Part shown: positions 1 to 11,482 of the stretch, in pieces | How the letters are laid out: every line of letters begins with the position of its first letter | How positions within the stretch are numbered: the stretch's first letter is position 1 | Assembly: GCA_024220505.1 (NCBI GenBank) | Contig: JAKZZE010000024.1 | Coordinates: forward strand, 806,001 to 870,000 | DNA from: Rhizopus arrhizus | Taxonomy: Eukaryota; Mucoromycota; Mucoromycetes; Mucorales; Rhizopodaceae | Direction: 5' to 3' | DNA length: 64,000 nucleotides | The notes under the pieces: model-generated | What the model saw: the letters and a program-made list of their open reading frames with translations, nothing else | Told to the model about the DNA's origin: nothing | The model's database searches: none | Translations under genes and position numbers: made by a program

Positions 1-69
1 CGTGAGGGTGCTGTAGTTACTCATTCGTCTTCGGACGATAGGGGCAACATCTCTGAACCTTTACTATGA
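1..69 (+). CDS. C-terminal tail of LINE ORF1 (partial)
   Basis: Frame 1 is open from the first base and ends in TGA at 67-69. That stop overlaps the ATG of ORF2 (66-68) as ATGA. In two-ORF LINEs such an overlap serves stop-and-restart translation of ORF2, so I infer these 22 residues end ORF1. Only position and overlap support this; the piece is too short to recognise by sequence. Confidence 0.5.
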   Translation, partial: REGAVVTHSSSDDRGNISEPLL

Positions 70-3000
70 GTATGAGAGATAACTCTCATGTCTCCTTGGC
101 CTCACGTAATTGTCGAGGTCTTAAAAAAATTTTAACTAACTCTGGTCGCTCTTTTTCCCAAATTTTACGCTCACTCCCTTACGATTTACTTGCTCTACAA
201 GAGACACATGCTTCTACTGAACAACTACAAAATAGTTTTAATATGATCTTACAAGCTTCAGCTAGCAACTTGACTCACCACTGTGGTCTAATTTCCTTCA
301 ACCCTTCCCTGTCACTCCTTCCACTATGGTCCTCAATCGATGGACGGATTTTGGCAACCACAGTTACGCACAATTCCAATTTATTTGAACCACTTACTAT
401 ATATGTTATATATGCTCCTGCCACTAGTACAGCACGTCTCAACTTCTTATGTGAATCCAACCGACTGCTTCAGTTTCATCAGGCACCAGAAGGTCGCTGC
501 ATCCTTATGGGTGACTTCAATCATAACATACACAAATCAATCAGGTCTGATCGTACTGTGGAATGGCAACACTGGATTCATCGCTTCTGGCATGATCCTC
601 TCCACTCCGATCAAGAATATCGTAACATGCCTACATTCCGTAATATTTCTACTATTGATTTTTTGTTAGTCACTACTGATCTCAAATATAATGTTTCTCG
701 GCCTGATGTCCAATATGTCCCACACTGTGATCACTCAGCTGTGTCTATCAATCTCTTTTTTGGAACACAACTGTCTGGTCCAGGTATATGGCGGTGCAAC
801 CCTTATCTAGTGCAAGATTTGAGCTTTAGAAAAGAATTAAAATCGTTTTGTGACGCTGCCTCACGATATATTCCAGATCTTGATGCTCCTTCCCAATGGG
901 ACCACTTTAAGATTGTTCTGAAAGGTTTCATTCAAGCCTTCTCTCACAAATTGCACGCCAAGCATCGACGAAAGGAAGCTTACCTGCAACGGCAGAGGCG
1001 CAAACTCCTCAGAAATCAACAATTTGAGCATGCTGCAGATGCGTTAAGTCATGCTGAGGCCCAGCTCGACCAAATGGCCGATTTCTCAACAAGTACCCTT
1101 GCCCTAAGGTCTGGTTTACGTTGGCGAGAACACGGTGAACGCTCCAACTCATACTTCTATAAGACGATCAAGACCCGTACTCAAAACAGACTATCCACGA
1201 ACTTCTTTCTTCAGAGGGATACTTGGTTCGCTCTCCAAACCAGCTCAACAATTGCGCCAAACAATTTTACGAGCAGCTATACTCTCCTGATCCAATTGAT
1301 TGTGAGGCGTTGGAGGAACTGCTGACACAGATTCCTTCCTCAACTTGCTTTGATGCAGCTACAAATAATGCTTTAACATCTGAATGGACCGAAGAGGAGG
1401 TACTTACGTGCGCTTCTAAAGCACCATCCCACAGCAGTCCGGGCGTGGATGGCATTCCTTACGAGTTGCTACAACTCCTGCTGTAGCACCCTTTCTGTAT
1501 TCGCTTATTCACGGAAGTACTCAACAGTGCTCTCCAGCAGAGTAAATTTCCCGCTACTTGGCAACAATCAATTGTAATCCTTTTACCAAAAAACGGAGAT
1601 CGAAGTCAATTAAAAAACTGGAGGCCTATCTCTTTGATATGTGCGGATGCAAAAATCTATACTAGATTGCTAGCAACAAGAGTCAATGACGTCCTGCCTC
1701 ACCTTATAGACATGCACCAGACGGGATTCATGCCTAAACGTTTCATAGCAGACAATGGGGCTACCACTCGACTCGTAATGGATGTCGCTCAAAGAATGAA
1801 GCTCCCTGGTATTGCTTTACTTTTGGACCAAGAGAAAGCTTATGACCGAGTGCATCCTCAGTATTTAAAAGCATGTCTAGATAAATATGGCTTCCCACAA
1901 CCATTGATTGTCAGCATCATCTCCCTGTTTTTTGGAACTACTCTTTGTATAAACGTTAATGGTTTCCTCACGGCACCGATTTCGCAAGATAGAGGCTTAC
2001 CCCAGGGAGACCCCCTTTCTCCCCTACTTTTCAATTTGGCAATAGAACCATTGCTACGTTATATATGGTCCTCTCCACTTATCTCGGGATTTACATTCCT
2101 TAGACCGCAATGGCCTAATTTTACTTCTCTGCCAAGATCATCGCCACCATTGAAAGCACTAGCCTATGCAGACGATGTCCTAGTCTTCCTTACACAACCT
2201 ACAGAGTTGCAGACATTATTACATTTAGTATCTCTATACGGCAAAGCTTCCAACGCTCGTTTGAATCGTGGCAAGACTATGGCTGTCTCCCTTTCAGGGG
2301 AAGACCACCATGATTGGAGACAAACGCTCAGTGCTAACGGAATCACCCAGTGGCATGACAAACGGGCATCTTCAGCTACCATTTATCTTGGATATCCTCT
2401 CACAAGCAGTGCTCAACAACTGTCTAGCTATTTAGATAGCCTTATTGTAAAAATCGAGAAACATGCTACCATCCTATCACAGCGACGGTTGTCCATACTA
2501 GGGCGCAGCATGATTGCCAACTCACTCCTCCTTAGTCGTGTTTGGCATAGTAAAAGGGTTTTGTCACCTCCTCAAAATTTCTTTCAGCGGATACGTACGG
2601 TGATTATATCATTTTTGAAACAAAAGAACTTTCCGTTTGTAAAATTCCAAGACTGTCAGCGATCACGTAACGAGGGCGGTATCGCTATACTGGACCCATC
2701 GACACAACACTCTGCCTTGCAGTTACGATGGCTTACTCCACTGCTCCTCTCATCCGACCAAGCAACCAATCCAGATTCCTTTGCTACCAGCCTCATGAAA
2801 TACACTCTCTGTGCCTTCTCATTTGCGCCATCACCACTATTACCTCTATTATTTTCTGAGCGACGCACCACCGATTTACACAGACTTGGTTGTTTTAAAT
2901 CAATATTCAACACTTTTGATAAAATAGATTTTGAGATCGATTGGACGGCAATGAACGCTGGTATAGCTTCAGAGATCCCCTTGAGCCGTATATGCCCATT

Positions 3001-3898
3001 ACTGCTTACCAACGATCCTTACCACGCTTGCAACTATTGGAAATCAAATTTGGTTAAAGACTTATATAGATTTAGCGCTGTAGATGGAAAGCTTACCCCA
3101 ATCACCTCCTTTCTATCGAGAAAACAACGTAATCGATCTGAAACATATTTTGACCTCCTCTCACTAGGTCACGTTAAGGAAGAAAACTTTTTTGCAGCTC
3201 TCAGAAGCACATCTGATCTCTCACTTGATCTTATTATCTCCTCTTTGGGTTTCCCACCCCCTGAACCGGAATTTCATTCTCTACTTCGCTCACCTTTACC
3301 AGATGGCACACCAATTGAAAATATATCAACAAAATGGTTCCGTCATATTGACAAGCTGCCACTAGCTAGTTTATCTTCTCATTACCCTCGAACCAACAAG
3401 TCATCCTGGACACAATTTTGGCACGTCTCAATTCCGCATCCAGCACGAACCATTCTTTGGCGACTCTATCATTCCAAGCTGCCCACAAGATCCCGATTGC
3501 ACAAAATCATGCCAAACACTATTACTGATGACAGATGTACGCTGTGTGGCGCAATCGAATCTGATGCACATTTCTTCTGGTCTTGTCCACTTAAACAGCC
3601 TATGTGGGATACACTTTCAACTCGTTTCTTAGAACAGACCCCACGTCTGACTTTTGAAGAAATCTCTCGACACCACGCAATCTCAGCTATAGTGCGTCCG
3701 CAATGGCAACTTGATTCTTTCCAAGTAATCGCCTGTGGTGTACTGTGCCTCTGGCGAACTCATTGGAAACATATTTTTGATGGATCGCCCTTTTGGCCAA
3801 ATGAAGCAGCTGCTAGAGCTACTATGCTCCTCCGCAGAATGCATCAAGAAAATCTTTATCAGAAAGAATCCCAAGACAATAATCAGATATCACATTAA
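66..3898 (+). pseudogene. LINE ORF2: endonuclease-reverse transcriptase, frameshifted
   Basis: ORF2 makes the target-site nick and copies the element RNA at it. Endonuclease motifs are seen as LQETHAS, GDFNHN, TIDFLL and CDHSAV within 66-760. Reverse transcriptase starts near 1570 (LLPKNGD, NWRPISL) and continues with TGFMPKR, LDQEKAYDRV, GLPQGDPLSPLLFN and the catalytic AYADDV near 2160. The C-terminus has a CTLC...H...SC zinc motif near 3540. Two lesions break it: a one-base frameshift in the GGG of 1213-1218 (frame of 66 changes to the frame of 1223) and a TAG at 1484-1486, after which the same frame continues through RT. Everything else is open, so the damage is slight. The ATG at 66 was chosen because it overlaps the end of ORF1. 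Confidence 0.9.
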
Positions 3899-3937
3899 TT
3901 TATATTTTTATTCTATATATTTAAATGCTTTCCTACA

Positions 3938-4082
3938 GTGTACGTCTAAAGGCGGCACAAGAATAAACTCCTCATACATAAAAAAAAAAACTAATTACCA
4001 TTACAATGATCATTTATTGCTTAAAATGGTGTACGCCTTGCGGCACCGGAATAAAATCCTCCTTTTACAAAAAAAAAAAAAA
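3938..4082 (+). repeat. Two similar LINE 3' tails in tandem, each ending in an A-run
   Basis: Segment 3938-3990 (GTGTACG, then GGCGGCAC, AATAAA, A-run) is echoed by 4028-4082 (GGTGTACG, GCGGCACC, AATAAAA, A-run). Each copy can form a small GC stem; in the second, GGT and GCC pair with GGC and ACC. Such tails are the recognition element for many LINE reverse transcriptases. About 38 unrelated bases separate the copies. Confidence 0.6.
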
Positions 4083-4243
4083 AATACAATGAACATTAAA
4101 ATACAAGCTCATTGGCTACTTATTTATCCCTCATGGAATTAATTGAAGCGAGTCAAATCGATAGTATTGTAACACGAACAATGATTTAGTCCCCGATACA
4201 AACATGTACAATTACAGTTTGGATGAAGAACATGAACTTTAAT

Positions 4244-4696
4244 TTACAGTTCAGGACAAGAGACAAAAGACACCCCATATTTTTTATATAAATAAGATGA
4301 ATATTTTGAACAAAATAACAGACATCCAATTTGAATCCAATTCACATCCAATAAATCATATCTTCTTGGGCTTAAAAAGCAATCTCTTCTTATTGGGTCA
4401 CAATTACCTTTTCTTTTCTTTTTATTTTTACTTATTCTTTCTGATCTGATACCTGAATTATCACGAATCAAGAAAGACCCCTTTTATTTTATCTTTTATA
4501 AAACAATCTCACACTTAACCTTATTGATCTATAAAGATCTGGTGGTCACTACTTAAAACCAAATTACTATATCAAAAGAACTGTTAAACGTTCAGTCAAG
4601 TTAATCAAACTCAAGTCATTCAAGGCTTCAAAATTCAAATTAAACAAATCTACAACACTTTAATACAATCCAAATCCCAAATACTAACAAGTTACA
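4244..4696 (-). mobile_element. Old solo LTR or LTR fragment of the A/B gypsy family, inverted
   Basis: Read on the minus strand this stretch matches the LTR at 31305-31726 with scattered differences. It includes the start TGTAACTTGTTAG (4696 downward), the shared motif around TGGTGGTCACT (4540-4550) and an A-rich middle. The outer end at low coordinates is diverged and I found no target duplication. The short open frame inside is a chance product shared by the two LTR copies. Confidence 0.75.
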
Positions 4697-5784
4697 GTAT
4701 CATTTATCAAGTATAAATAGTTAATAAAGATTGGTTATCTGCTTCCTCTTTTTTATCATTCTAATTGGATTCTAGAAAGATTTCTGATATACACATTTAT
4801 CTTTTTTTATCTGTTTCTTCTTTTTGTGCGCAGTGAGCTTCACAATTGTCATTCTCACTGCAATAATCCTGCCGTCAGAGATTCTGTATGGAACATAGAG
4901 AAAAGGACATAATAAGATTTCAAAATAAGAATCATCAAGTATAGCTTATTGTTTAGAAGAGTATTCACTACAGTATTTTTTTTAAAAAAAAGTTTTAATC
5001 GACGGTAGATATGCAATAGTCATGGTAATAATAACATGAATCATAGGTAGAATACCAGTAATAAGGGAACAATATCACTCCACCTCGACCTAAGCTATGC
5101 AAAAAATAAAGGTTTAAAGTTGCATTATAATCATATTCTTTTTTCGCAGACATTAGTCTAACAGTAATTGCGTGGTAGTTTCTTCAAAGAATCTTTAATG
5201 GAAATAAAACGAGTCTATGAAACATGGATCCCAGTCAAAGTTACTAAAGATGAATCCTACTCACATTGCATTCTCTTGGTTATATTGCTCGATGCTTTTT
5301 CTTTTATCTTTCCACCTAATGAGCTTACATTACGTCAATGGAAATGCTCATGATAATTAAACAATCAACCGTGATCATTGTAAATACTATAATCATAGGC
5401 TTGTCTTAATTTTACTAATCAAATAACACAGCACAATTCTTCCATAGGCTAAAATCAGCTCAGTAAAGGTCTACCACTTGATCTATTATAATTGGATCCC
5501 TTTCATGCCATTTTGTAAATAAGGATGTACCAATCCTCATAACATAACCTGATCCTCAACATAAACCAAGGCACAAAGAGAACTGACGATAGTCATTAGG
5601 CGAAAAATGGAGGGCTGTGATCATGCCTTTACCATTCTGCCTAACATCCGCATTTGATCCCGCAATAATGACAATAATGATACTTGTAATTACTGTCGTG
5701 AATAAATTACATATATTCCTTTCCTTAGTATATCGAATTTTAACTGAAAAGTGGTTACCAAAGGACTAACCATAGCTCCAACAC
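4697..5784. other. Non-coding stretch upstream of NSE2
   Basis: I see AT-rich sequence with stops in all frames, no domain-like peptide and no clear repeat. The 60-residue open frame near 5168-5353 has no recognisable features. Confidence 0.5.
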
Positions 5785-5792
5785 TATAAATA
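5785..5792 (+). promoter_or_regulatory. TATA-like element upstream of NSE2
   Basis: TATAAATA lies about 100 bases before the NSE2 ATG and is followed by a pyrimidine-rich stretch. Position and sequence fit a core promoter; use is inferred. Confidence 0.45.
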
Positions 5793-5828
5793 GCAGCCGA
5801 AATTCATCAGTCATAAAGATCCAAAACG

Positions 5829-5829
<1 letters not shown>

Positions 5830-5869
<40 letters not shown>
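5830..5869 (+). repeat. Run of 40 T between TATA-like box and NSE2 start
   Basis: An uninterrupted T40 ends 23 bases before the NSE2 ATG. Long dT tracts exclude nucleosomes in fungal promoters, so a role in keeping this promoter open is plausible. The exact length may be an assembly estimate. Confidence 0.8.
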
Positions 5870-5871
<2 letters not shown>

Positions 5872-5892
5872 CTTTTTTTAAAAGAAAAAAAT

Positions 5893-6839
5893 ATGACAGC
5901 CGAAGCAGAAAGTTCTGTTCAATCGATTCTAAACGAATTTCATTTGAAGAATGAAAACATTAGTAAATTATCTTCAGTTTATGACGATCTTGACGGCCTG
6001 GTGCAGTTAGTGCGTAGAGGACAGACGAATATTACTTTACATTGTATTGATCGTGAAGAACTTGGTCAGACAAATCAAGTAATTTCTCATGTATATTCCA
6101 GTACAAATAATTGTAATATTCACATAACATAGGTTAAACAAATGGATGCAAACATGAAAAGATTACTAGATCTTGAAGAAAATTTAAAACATACCAAAAA
6201 TGCTGTAAACACAATTACAACCCGTATATCAAGAGGAGAGAAAGTGGTTTGTGGTTTCTTATTTAAAGAGGATAACAGTCTATATATAACATTTTTTTAA
6301 ACAGAAAAGTGCAATCACACCATATGATTCAGAATTAATCAGACTAGAAAATGAATATGACAACAAATCTGAAAAGGATAAATATCTAACGAATGACAGA
6401 TTTATTGCTTATAGACAGCACATTTGGGTACATGACAGTAATACTATTATTGTTTAAGGTTTGATTGCTAAAAAAAATACACATTTGATAGAATGTGAAG
6501 AATCCAGATGAAGAAATGCCTCCATTGACTGGAGAAGATAACACTGATGACGAAATTGTAATGGGCCGAACAAAATTATCTTTCAAATGTCCAATTACTA
6601 CTTCTTGGCTTGAACAGCCTCTTACAAGCAAGACCTGTAAACACTCATTTACTAAAACTGCCATTATTCAACTAATCCAAATTAATCGTGGAATGGTTGT
6701 TTGTCCAGTTTCCGGCTGTAACAAAATTGTAAAGAAGGATATTCTCTATGACGATGAAATCTTGGCAGACAAGGTTAAAAGAGCAAAAGCAAAAGCAGAA
6801 GAAGAATCCCTTGCAACGGAATTTTATGATGTTGAATAA
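5893..6839 (+). CDS. NSE2: E3 SUMO-protein ligase of the SMC5/6 complex (Nse2/Mms21), 4 exons
   Basis: The family transfers SUMO to targets as a subunit of the nuclear SMC5/6 complex in recombinational repair and stalled-fork rescue. The C-terminal exon has an SP-RING: CPITTSW, then TCKHSF with the Cys-x-His pair, then CPVSGC, with the usual spacing. Upstream exons are helical and charged (about residues 1-140), as expected for the coiled coil that binds SMC5. I model exons 5893-6078, 6133 to 6243 or 6246, 6305-6427 and 6492-6839, with GT-AG introns of 54 to about 60 bases. This gives about 256 residues, normal for the family. The second donor could be at 6244 or 6247; both keep frame. The stop is 27 bases from the convergent mitochondrial S18 gene. 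Confidence 0.9.
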
Positions 6840-6866
6840 TAAAATACTTTTTTTCTTTATTTAGTT

Positions 6867-7546
6867 CTAATCGAGTTTAAATTCAGTGCGGTTGTTAGTG
6901 CTTGACATAAGTCCCATTGCTCTTGCACGTTTAACGGCCTTTGCTAATTTACGTTGATTTTTTGCAGTCAGGCCTATGATTTGTATATGTGAGTAATTTA
7001 AATAAACTAAAATGAAAAAGAAATGGCTGTACCAGTCTGTTCACGAGGCAGAATCTTTCCCATATCAGATACAAAATTTGACAAGAGTTTGTAGTTTTTA
7101 TATTCTTGAAGAGGGTCGAGACCAAGTACATCAAAGGGATCTTGGGTAGGTGCTGAAGATCTACCGCGGCGTGCCCGCAATGATTCTCTATAAAGGTTGT
7201 CGTTTAAATCTTGTGGGTGGTAAAGATCACCTTCTTGGTGAATTTTTTGATAGCGTTGAGCAGCTTCAGCGTTTGTTCTAGACTTTTCTTCTTCAATAGA
7301 AAGTGAGCATATGTTCTACAAATTTTTGATTGGTCAACTTACTGCTAATAGTATTTTCGAGCAAACTTAAAGTTTCTTGTTCAATGTCTTAAAAAATGTC
7401 AATCGAAATTGAATATAAAAGGTTTTTTTTCTATTTTTACTTTTTCCTTCTGCTTGAGCAGTTGTCTTATTCAATAATTTTGTACTTGCTGCAGGAGAGA
7501 GTGAGATTCTGGAAATTGTTGAAAATGTACGAAATGTAGACAACAT
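6867..7546 (-). CDS. RSM18: Mitochondrial small-subunit ribosomal protein bS18m (Rsm18-like), 4 exons
   Basis: bS18 proteins sit on the platform of the small ribosomal subunit; this one should act in the mitochondrial matrix. The last exon carries the S18 signature GLTAKNQRKLAKAVKRARAM and ends at 6867. The N-terminus (ATG at 7546) is rich in Ser, Thr and Arg with almost no acid (MLSTFRTFSTISRIS), a typical import leader. Four exons can be followed on the minus strand with GT-AG introns, the last at 6974-7032, giving about 170 residues. The middle exon (QEGDLYHPQDLND and after) is the usual mitochondrial extension. The gene converges on NSE2 and is set apart from the next gene by about 0.8 kb. 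Confidence 0.88.
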
Positions 7547-8384
7547 AATTTAATTGACAAGGGTTTAAAGAATCCTTAATCTTGAAAAAAAAAAAAAAAA
7601 AAAAAAAGTATGAATAGAGTCGGAATACGAACCGTGACTTCAAAAAAAAAATGCTTTTGCTTGTAATGAGAGCGTGAGAGGGAAAAGGAGAATGGTATTT
7701 TACATGTACAAGGTGAGCATGAGCGCTTGTAAACGTATACCTTTGTAAGCTGTTGAATCAATTATAAGCTAAATCCTTTTGACATATTCAGCATAAAAGC
7801 GTCTCTTACGAAAAAGACAAATTCTAATTATATGCTGATAGATATGCTTGACTTAACGAGTACTATCAAAATATTTAAGCATACGGTCGATCTTCTGTAT
7901 CATCAGCAATAATTTTTTTTAATGTTCATTACAAATAAAATAATTTCCAAACTAAATCAGGTTCCTATTAAACACAAAAGCTTACTGATCAAATTCATAA
8001 CGCAACATGAACCATATCTCAATTATAAATAAACGGCTGTTCAGAACATTCAGTTTCTGTTAAAGGACTCCCATCAAATTGTACAAGGCTACTCTTAATT
8101 TTATTAAAATCAAGCAAAGAGATTTATTACCGCATCTCTTTTTTTTTTTTTTTTTTGTGGATGATTTACTGTACCATTTAACTACTATTTACGAGATTTT
8201 TAGTCTTTATTTTAGTGATATGCTATCTTATTTTGAATGAAAATGTTGTCAAAATGTTTAAATAGATGTTAAAAAGTACATTTGTTTGATCAGTTGTTAT
8301 AAACTTGTAATAAAACAATGGCTTGATTTTTCTCATCCCCTTTTTTATTCAGTATCAATGGTTTTACGGCATGTTTATTAAGCA
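7547..8384. other. Intergenic stretch between RSM18 and the unrecognised gene
   Basis: It contains an A23 run at 7585-7607 and a T-run near 8139-8156, and is otherwise AT-rich with no coding signal I can support. A T-arm-like sequence near 7622-7640 is discussed among the rejected items. Confidence 0.5.
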
Positions 8385-9163
8385 ATGACAACAATACATT
8401 ATTGGCAATTGAAAATAAAAGGATGCTTATTCATGAAGTAAATATTACTTATTTTTTCTTTTGCAAGTTAAATCATTTTTAATTGTTAAGAATTGTCAGA
8501 ATGGTTATTATGGAACAACTAACAAACTTAAATCGGGCGTACTGTCTCTATATAGGGCATGGAAACTGTATCAATTTAAGCGTTAAGACAACCAGAGACT
8601 TGTTGAACATACTCAAAAGCGGTGTACTTACACGATATCAGTTGGCTCCTGGCCTGTTTATTGATATCATACCACATAATGTAGACCTCAATAGTAGAAA
8701 CATTGATATGCAAGTCTTAATGCGTGCTGATCTGGTCTATGAATCCACAGAAGAGAATGCTGTACAGAAGATTACGACTGAATTTGTTAGGGATTCATTA
8801 AATAAACAAGGCATTACTGATCTGTTTCCTCCTATAGAATATGATGAAGAATCACTTGCCATTACCTCTTTACCTACTCACAAACACTTGAGTCTTGTAC
8901 CATCCCTTGCTAGCACAGTACGTAGAGGACCTAAATCGATCCAGAATTATCAATTTGCTTCCTCTCCAAAAGATGCAATTGTTTCTAATCAACCAAAAAA
9001 GTATTTTTCTGCTCCTTACTTCAAACGTCCATACAAAAAAGTAAGGGTACAAAAGGGTAGCTTACCAAAAAGGATTGCTACAACGGCAAATAAATACACA
9101 GCATCAATCATTCATGGTGAAAATTCAATTATGCTCAATAACATTATTCAGTCAGACAAGTAA
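8385..9163 (+). CDS. Unrecognised protein, 5' exons
   Basis: I do not recognise this gene. A first exon from ATG 8385 to 8437 joins in frame to 8500 across a 62-base GT-AG intron, giving a start MTTIHYWQLKIKGC followed by a long exon. That exon has a compact region (LSVKTTRDLLNILKSGVL, APGLFIDIIPHNVDL), then a basic, Pro- and Ser-rich region with KKYF, KRPYKKVR and KGSLPKR. The basic tail suggests nucleic-acid or nuclear partners, but this is only inference. The frame ends at 9163; a GT just before the stop (CAAGTAATA) may be a donor leading to the second segment at 9310-9807. The start is more convincing than the alternative non-ATG openings upstream. Confidence 0.55.
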
Positions 9164-9309
9164 TACACTCTACTATGCATACTATCTTCTTTTTCATGTA
9201 CAAGTTTGATAAGACCAAATGAAATAATCGAATTCGACTGTTCCCCCACTACTGTATCCATAGTTTCTACTTCAGACAATATTAGCAGCTTACTGCTTCT
9301 GCTCATCCC

Positions 9310-9807
9310 ATGATGGTTAACAGCCAACCCTCCTCACAAAGACTATCACCCATTTTCATCTTAGATAATTTTGACCAAGAAATCTCAATTCAAAAAGATT
9401 CAATTCTATCGTCTTGTTATCCCTATTCCTCTGCTTCTTCTTTTATAACAACTCATCACGATCACTTTTTAGGGCAGTAGAAGCTTCTTAATAAAGATGA
9501 AGCAACAAATGAATCTCTTTTACCATTATCATATTGGGCTGATATTTGTCAAAATATTATAAAAGATGAAGAAAAAAACTGGATATCTCCAATAAAAAGC
9601 AGTAAAGAAACTACAAAAAATAATACCCTTGTTCACTCTGAATTAATTGCAGAAGCAGTATCCTCTCTTAACCAGCATGGACTAAATATTGATAAAGAAT
9701 ATTATAATAATGACTTCTTAAATTTTGCTACAACTTTTTCTCAGCCTGATGCGTTTAATAGTGCGATGTTAACAGAAGGCTTCAAAGCGTATAATGTTTT
9801 GAAATAA
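9310..9807 (+). CDS. Unrecognised protein, 3' segment, in-frame TAG at 9478
   Basis: This frame reads from ATG 9310 through Ser-rich sequence to a TAG at 9478-9480. It then stays open (KLLNKDEATNESLLPLSYWA and on) to TAA at 9805-9807. It lies on the same strand as the segment ending at 9163 and 26 bases from the convergent REV1 end, so I read it as the 3' part of the same gene. I could not find splice sites that join the segments or remove the TAG in frame. It may be a gene model with unusual introns, or a gene in decay. Confidence 0.4.
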
Positions 9808-9832
9808 AGTTAAATAAAAGTTGTGTAGTTAA

Positions 9833-11406
9833 TTATTTTAAAGGGAATTGATACAATTGAATAGTTTCATGATCTAGAGCTTGTTTTATGCTAGTCACTT
9901 GCATCTTCCATTCATTATTATTTTGAGCTGTTATGTATTCAAGGTACTTTATCACCAGCTGTACTTTTTCTAAATTTGAATACTTTACAAGATCAACTAG
10001 ATAGCTTGTAATCCTTTTAACATCTTCAGGTTCAGGTTTGTCTTCAAACGCTGAAACCCATTCACGCAACAGTTTACGAATATCGCTAATATCAGTCAGC
10101 CCTTGAAGTGAAGGCACATTTGGTAACTCAACGCTTGGTTTTGGTATTTTATCTTTTCTTGAAATCTTTCAATATAAATAAGTGACTCAACAAAAAAGTT
10201 TAATGCATTACTTTTGTTTACCATTTCATGTTGTACTATTATCTTCTCGGTCGTTCTTTTATCATCAACAAGTAAATCGTTACAAGCCGATAAAGGAAGT
10301 TTGTTCCATACATTCATATCAACAGGTTCTCCTTCAAATTTATTTATGGTGGATATATTTCTCCAGGGCTGAAATAATTGGGTAAGCGTTGCATCATTGT
10401 TACTGTGATTCTTTTTGGTTATCTTGGGCTCAACGATTAAGGGTTTGTGATCTTGTTTCGGCTCGTTGCGCTTGTCACTGTACGCTTTTAGCACTTGCTC
10501 CCTCATTGTATCAGGAAGGGCTAATAAGGAATTTGGATCCAATTGAGACCAAGGAGGAAGTTCTGGTAATTGTGTATCATAATGAACCTCTGGTATGGCC
10601 GTTTGTTCTTTATGAAACACAAGGTTGTAACCTGATAATAGCTCCTTTTTGACACTCTCAGGTAATTCGGAGTACACATCAGGGTCTACACTCTATACAA
10701 AAAGCAAATAAATAAAAACAAGACAGCAGTTTACTTTTTTTAGAGGAAAATACCATATCCTGTTTCTTTGGAGCCCTTGTTGCTTCCAAGCGAGGCTTTT
10801 TAGTTAATTTTGTTATATTGCTTTCATTGAACGTTTTATAACTCAAATTTCCCTGATTTTCTGTAACGATCTGTTATATTAATATATGCACACGAATAGA
10901 TACATATTTATTTTTACCATCTACTGTCTCTTGATTGTCTAGTTTTGTTATTTGAATACCAAGGCCACGAATGTCTTTATAGTGAAAACGAAACGATTTT
11001 AACATTGAATAAACATGTTTGTTGATTGTATCCACATAATCAGTGTATTCATTCAGTGTATATGATTTAGAAAAAGAGTCTACCTGGCCATGTGCTAAAT
11101 GTTTTTTAGGCTCCTCTGCTCCCTCCTTCCTTCTTAGAATCTTTCATCAACAGTCTTATTAGTTGTAATATTGGTGGAAAAAAAATATATACAATACTTT
11201 TACTGTAATAGTCTTGCCTCGCTTATTATACTTTTTTAGTCTATTTGAAACCTCTTTACACAAGTCATAAACAAAGATCTACATATAATAAAACGTAACT
11301 AAAGAGTCAATCAAAAATAGATATAAATGTACCTTTTCATTTTCTTCGCTTTCAAATCTCACTCCCCACTAAAAGAAAACAATCAATTAACGTTTACACT
11401 TTTTAC

Positions 11407-11482
<76 letters not shown>

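Larger units (their letters stand above)
1..4082 (+). mobile_element. LINE (non-LTR retrotransposon), copy 1, 5' end outside window
   Basis: The stretch encodes the end of an ORF1, then an ORF2 with APE-type endonuclease, reverse transcriptase and a C-terminal zinc motif, followed by a short 3' UTR ending in A-runs. That order is the one known for LINEs of the APE class. ORF2 has one frameshift and one in-frame stop, so this copy looks dead but young. The element leaves the window on the left, so its 5' UTR, most of ORF1 and its target duplication cannot be seen. Two further LINE remnants lie on the minus strand (18703-20207 and 26553-27439). Confidence 0.9.

Noticed and set aside
4244..4471. 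75-residue open frame shared with 31533-31778
   Set aside because: Both lie in LTR copies of the same family and reading frames differ after the shared part; no sign of a protein.
7622..7640. T-arm-like GGTTCGTATTCC on the minus strand near a T-run, possible tRNA or SINE relic
   Set aside because: The T-loop is one base too long, no matching acceptor or D-arm is found upstream, and no anticodon arm can be drawn.
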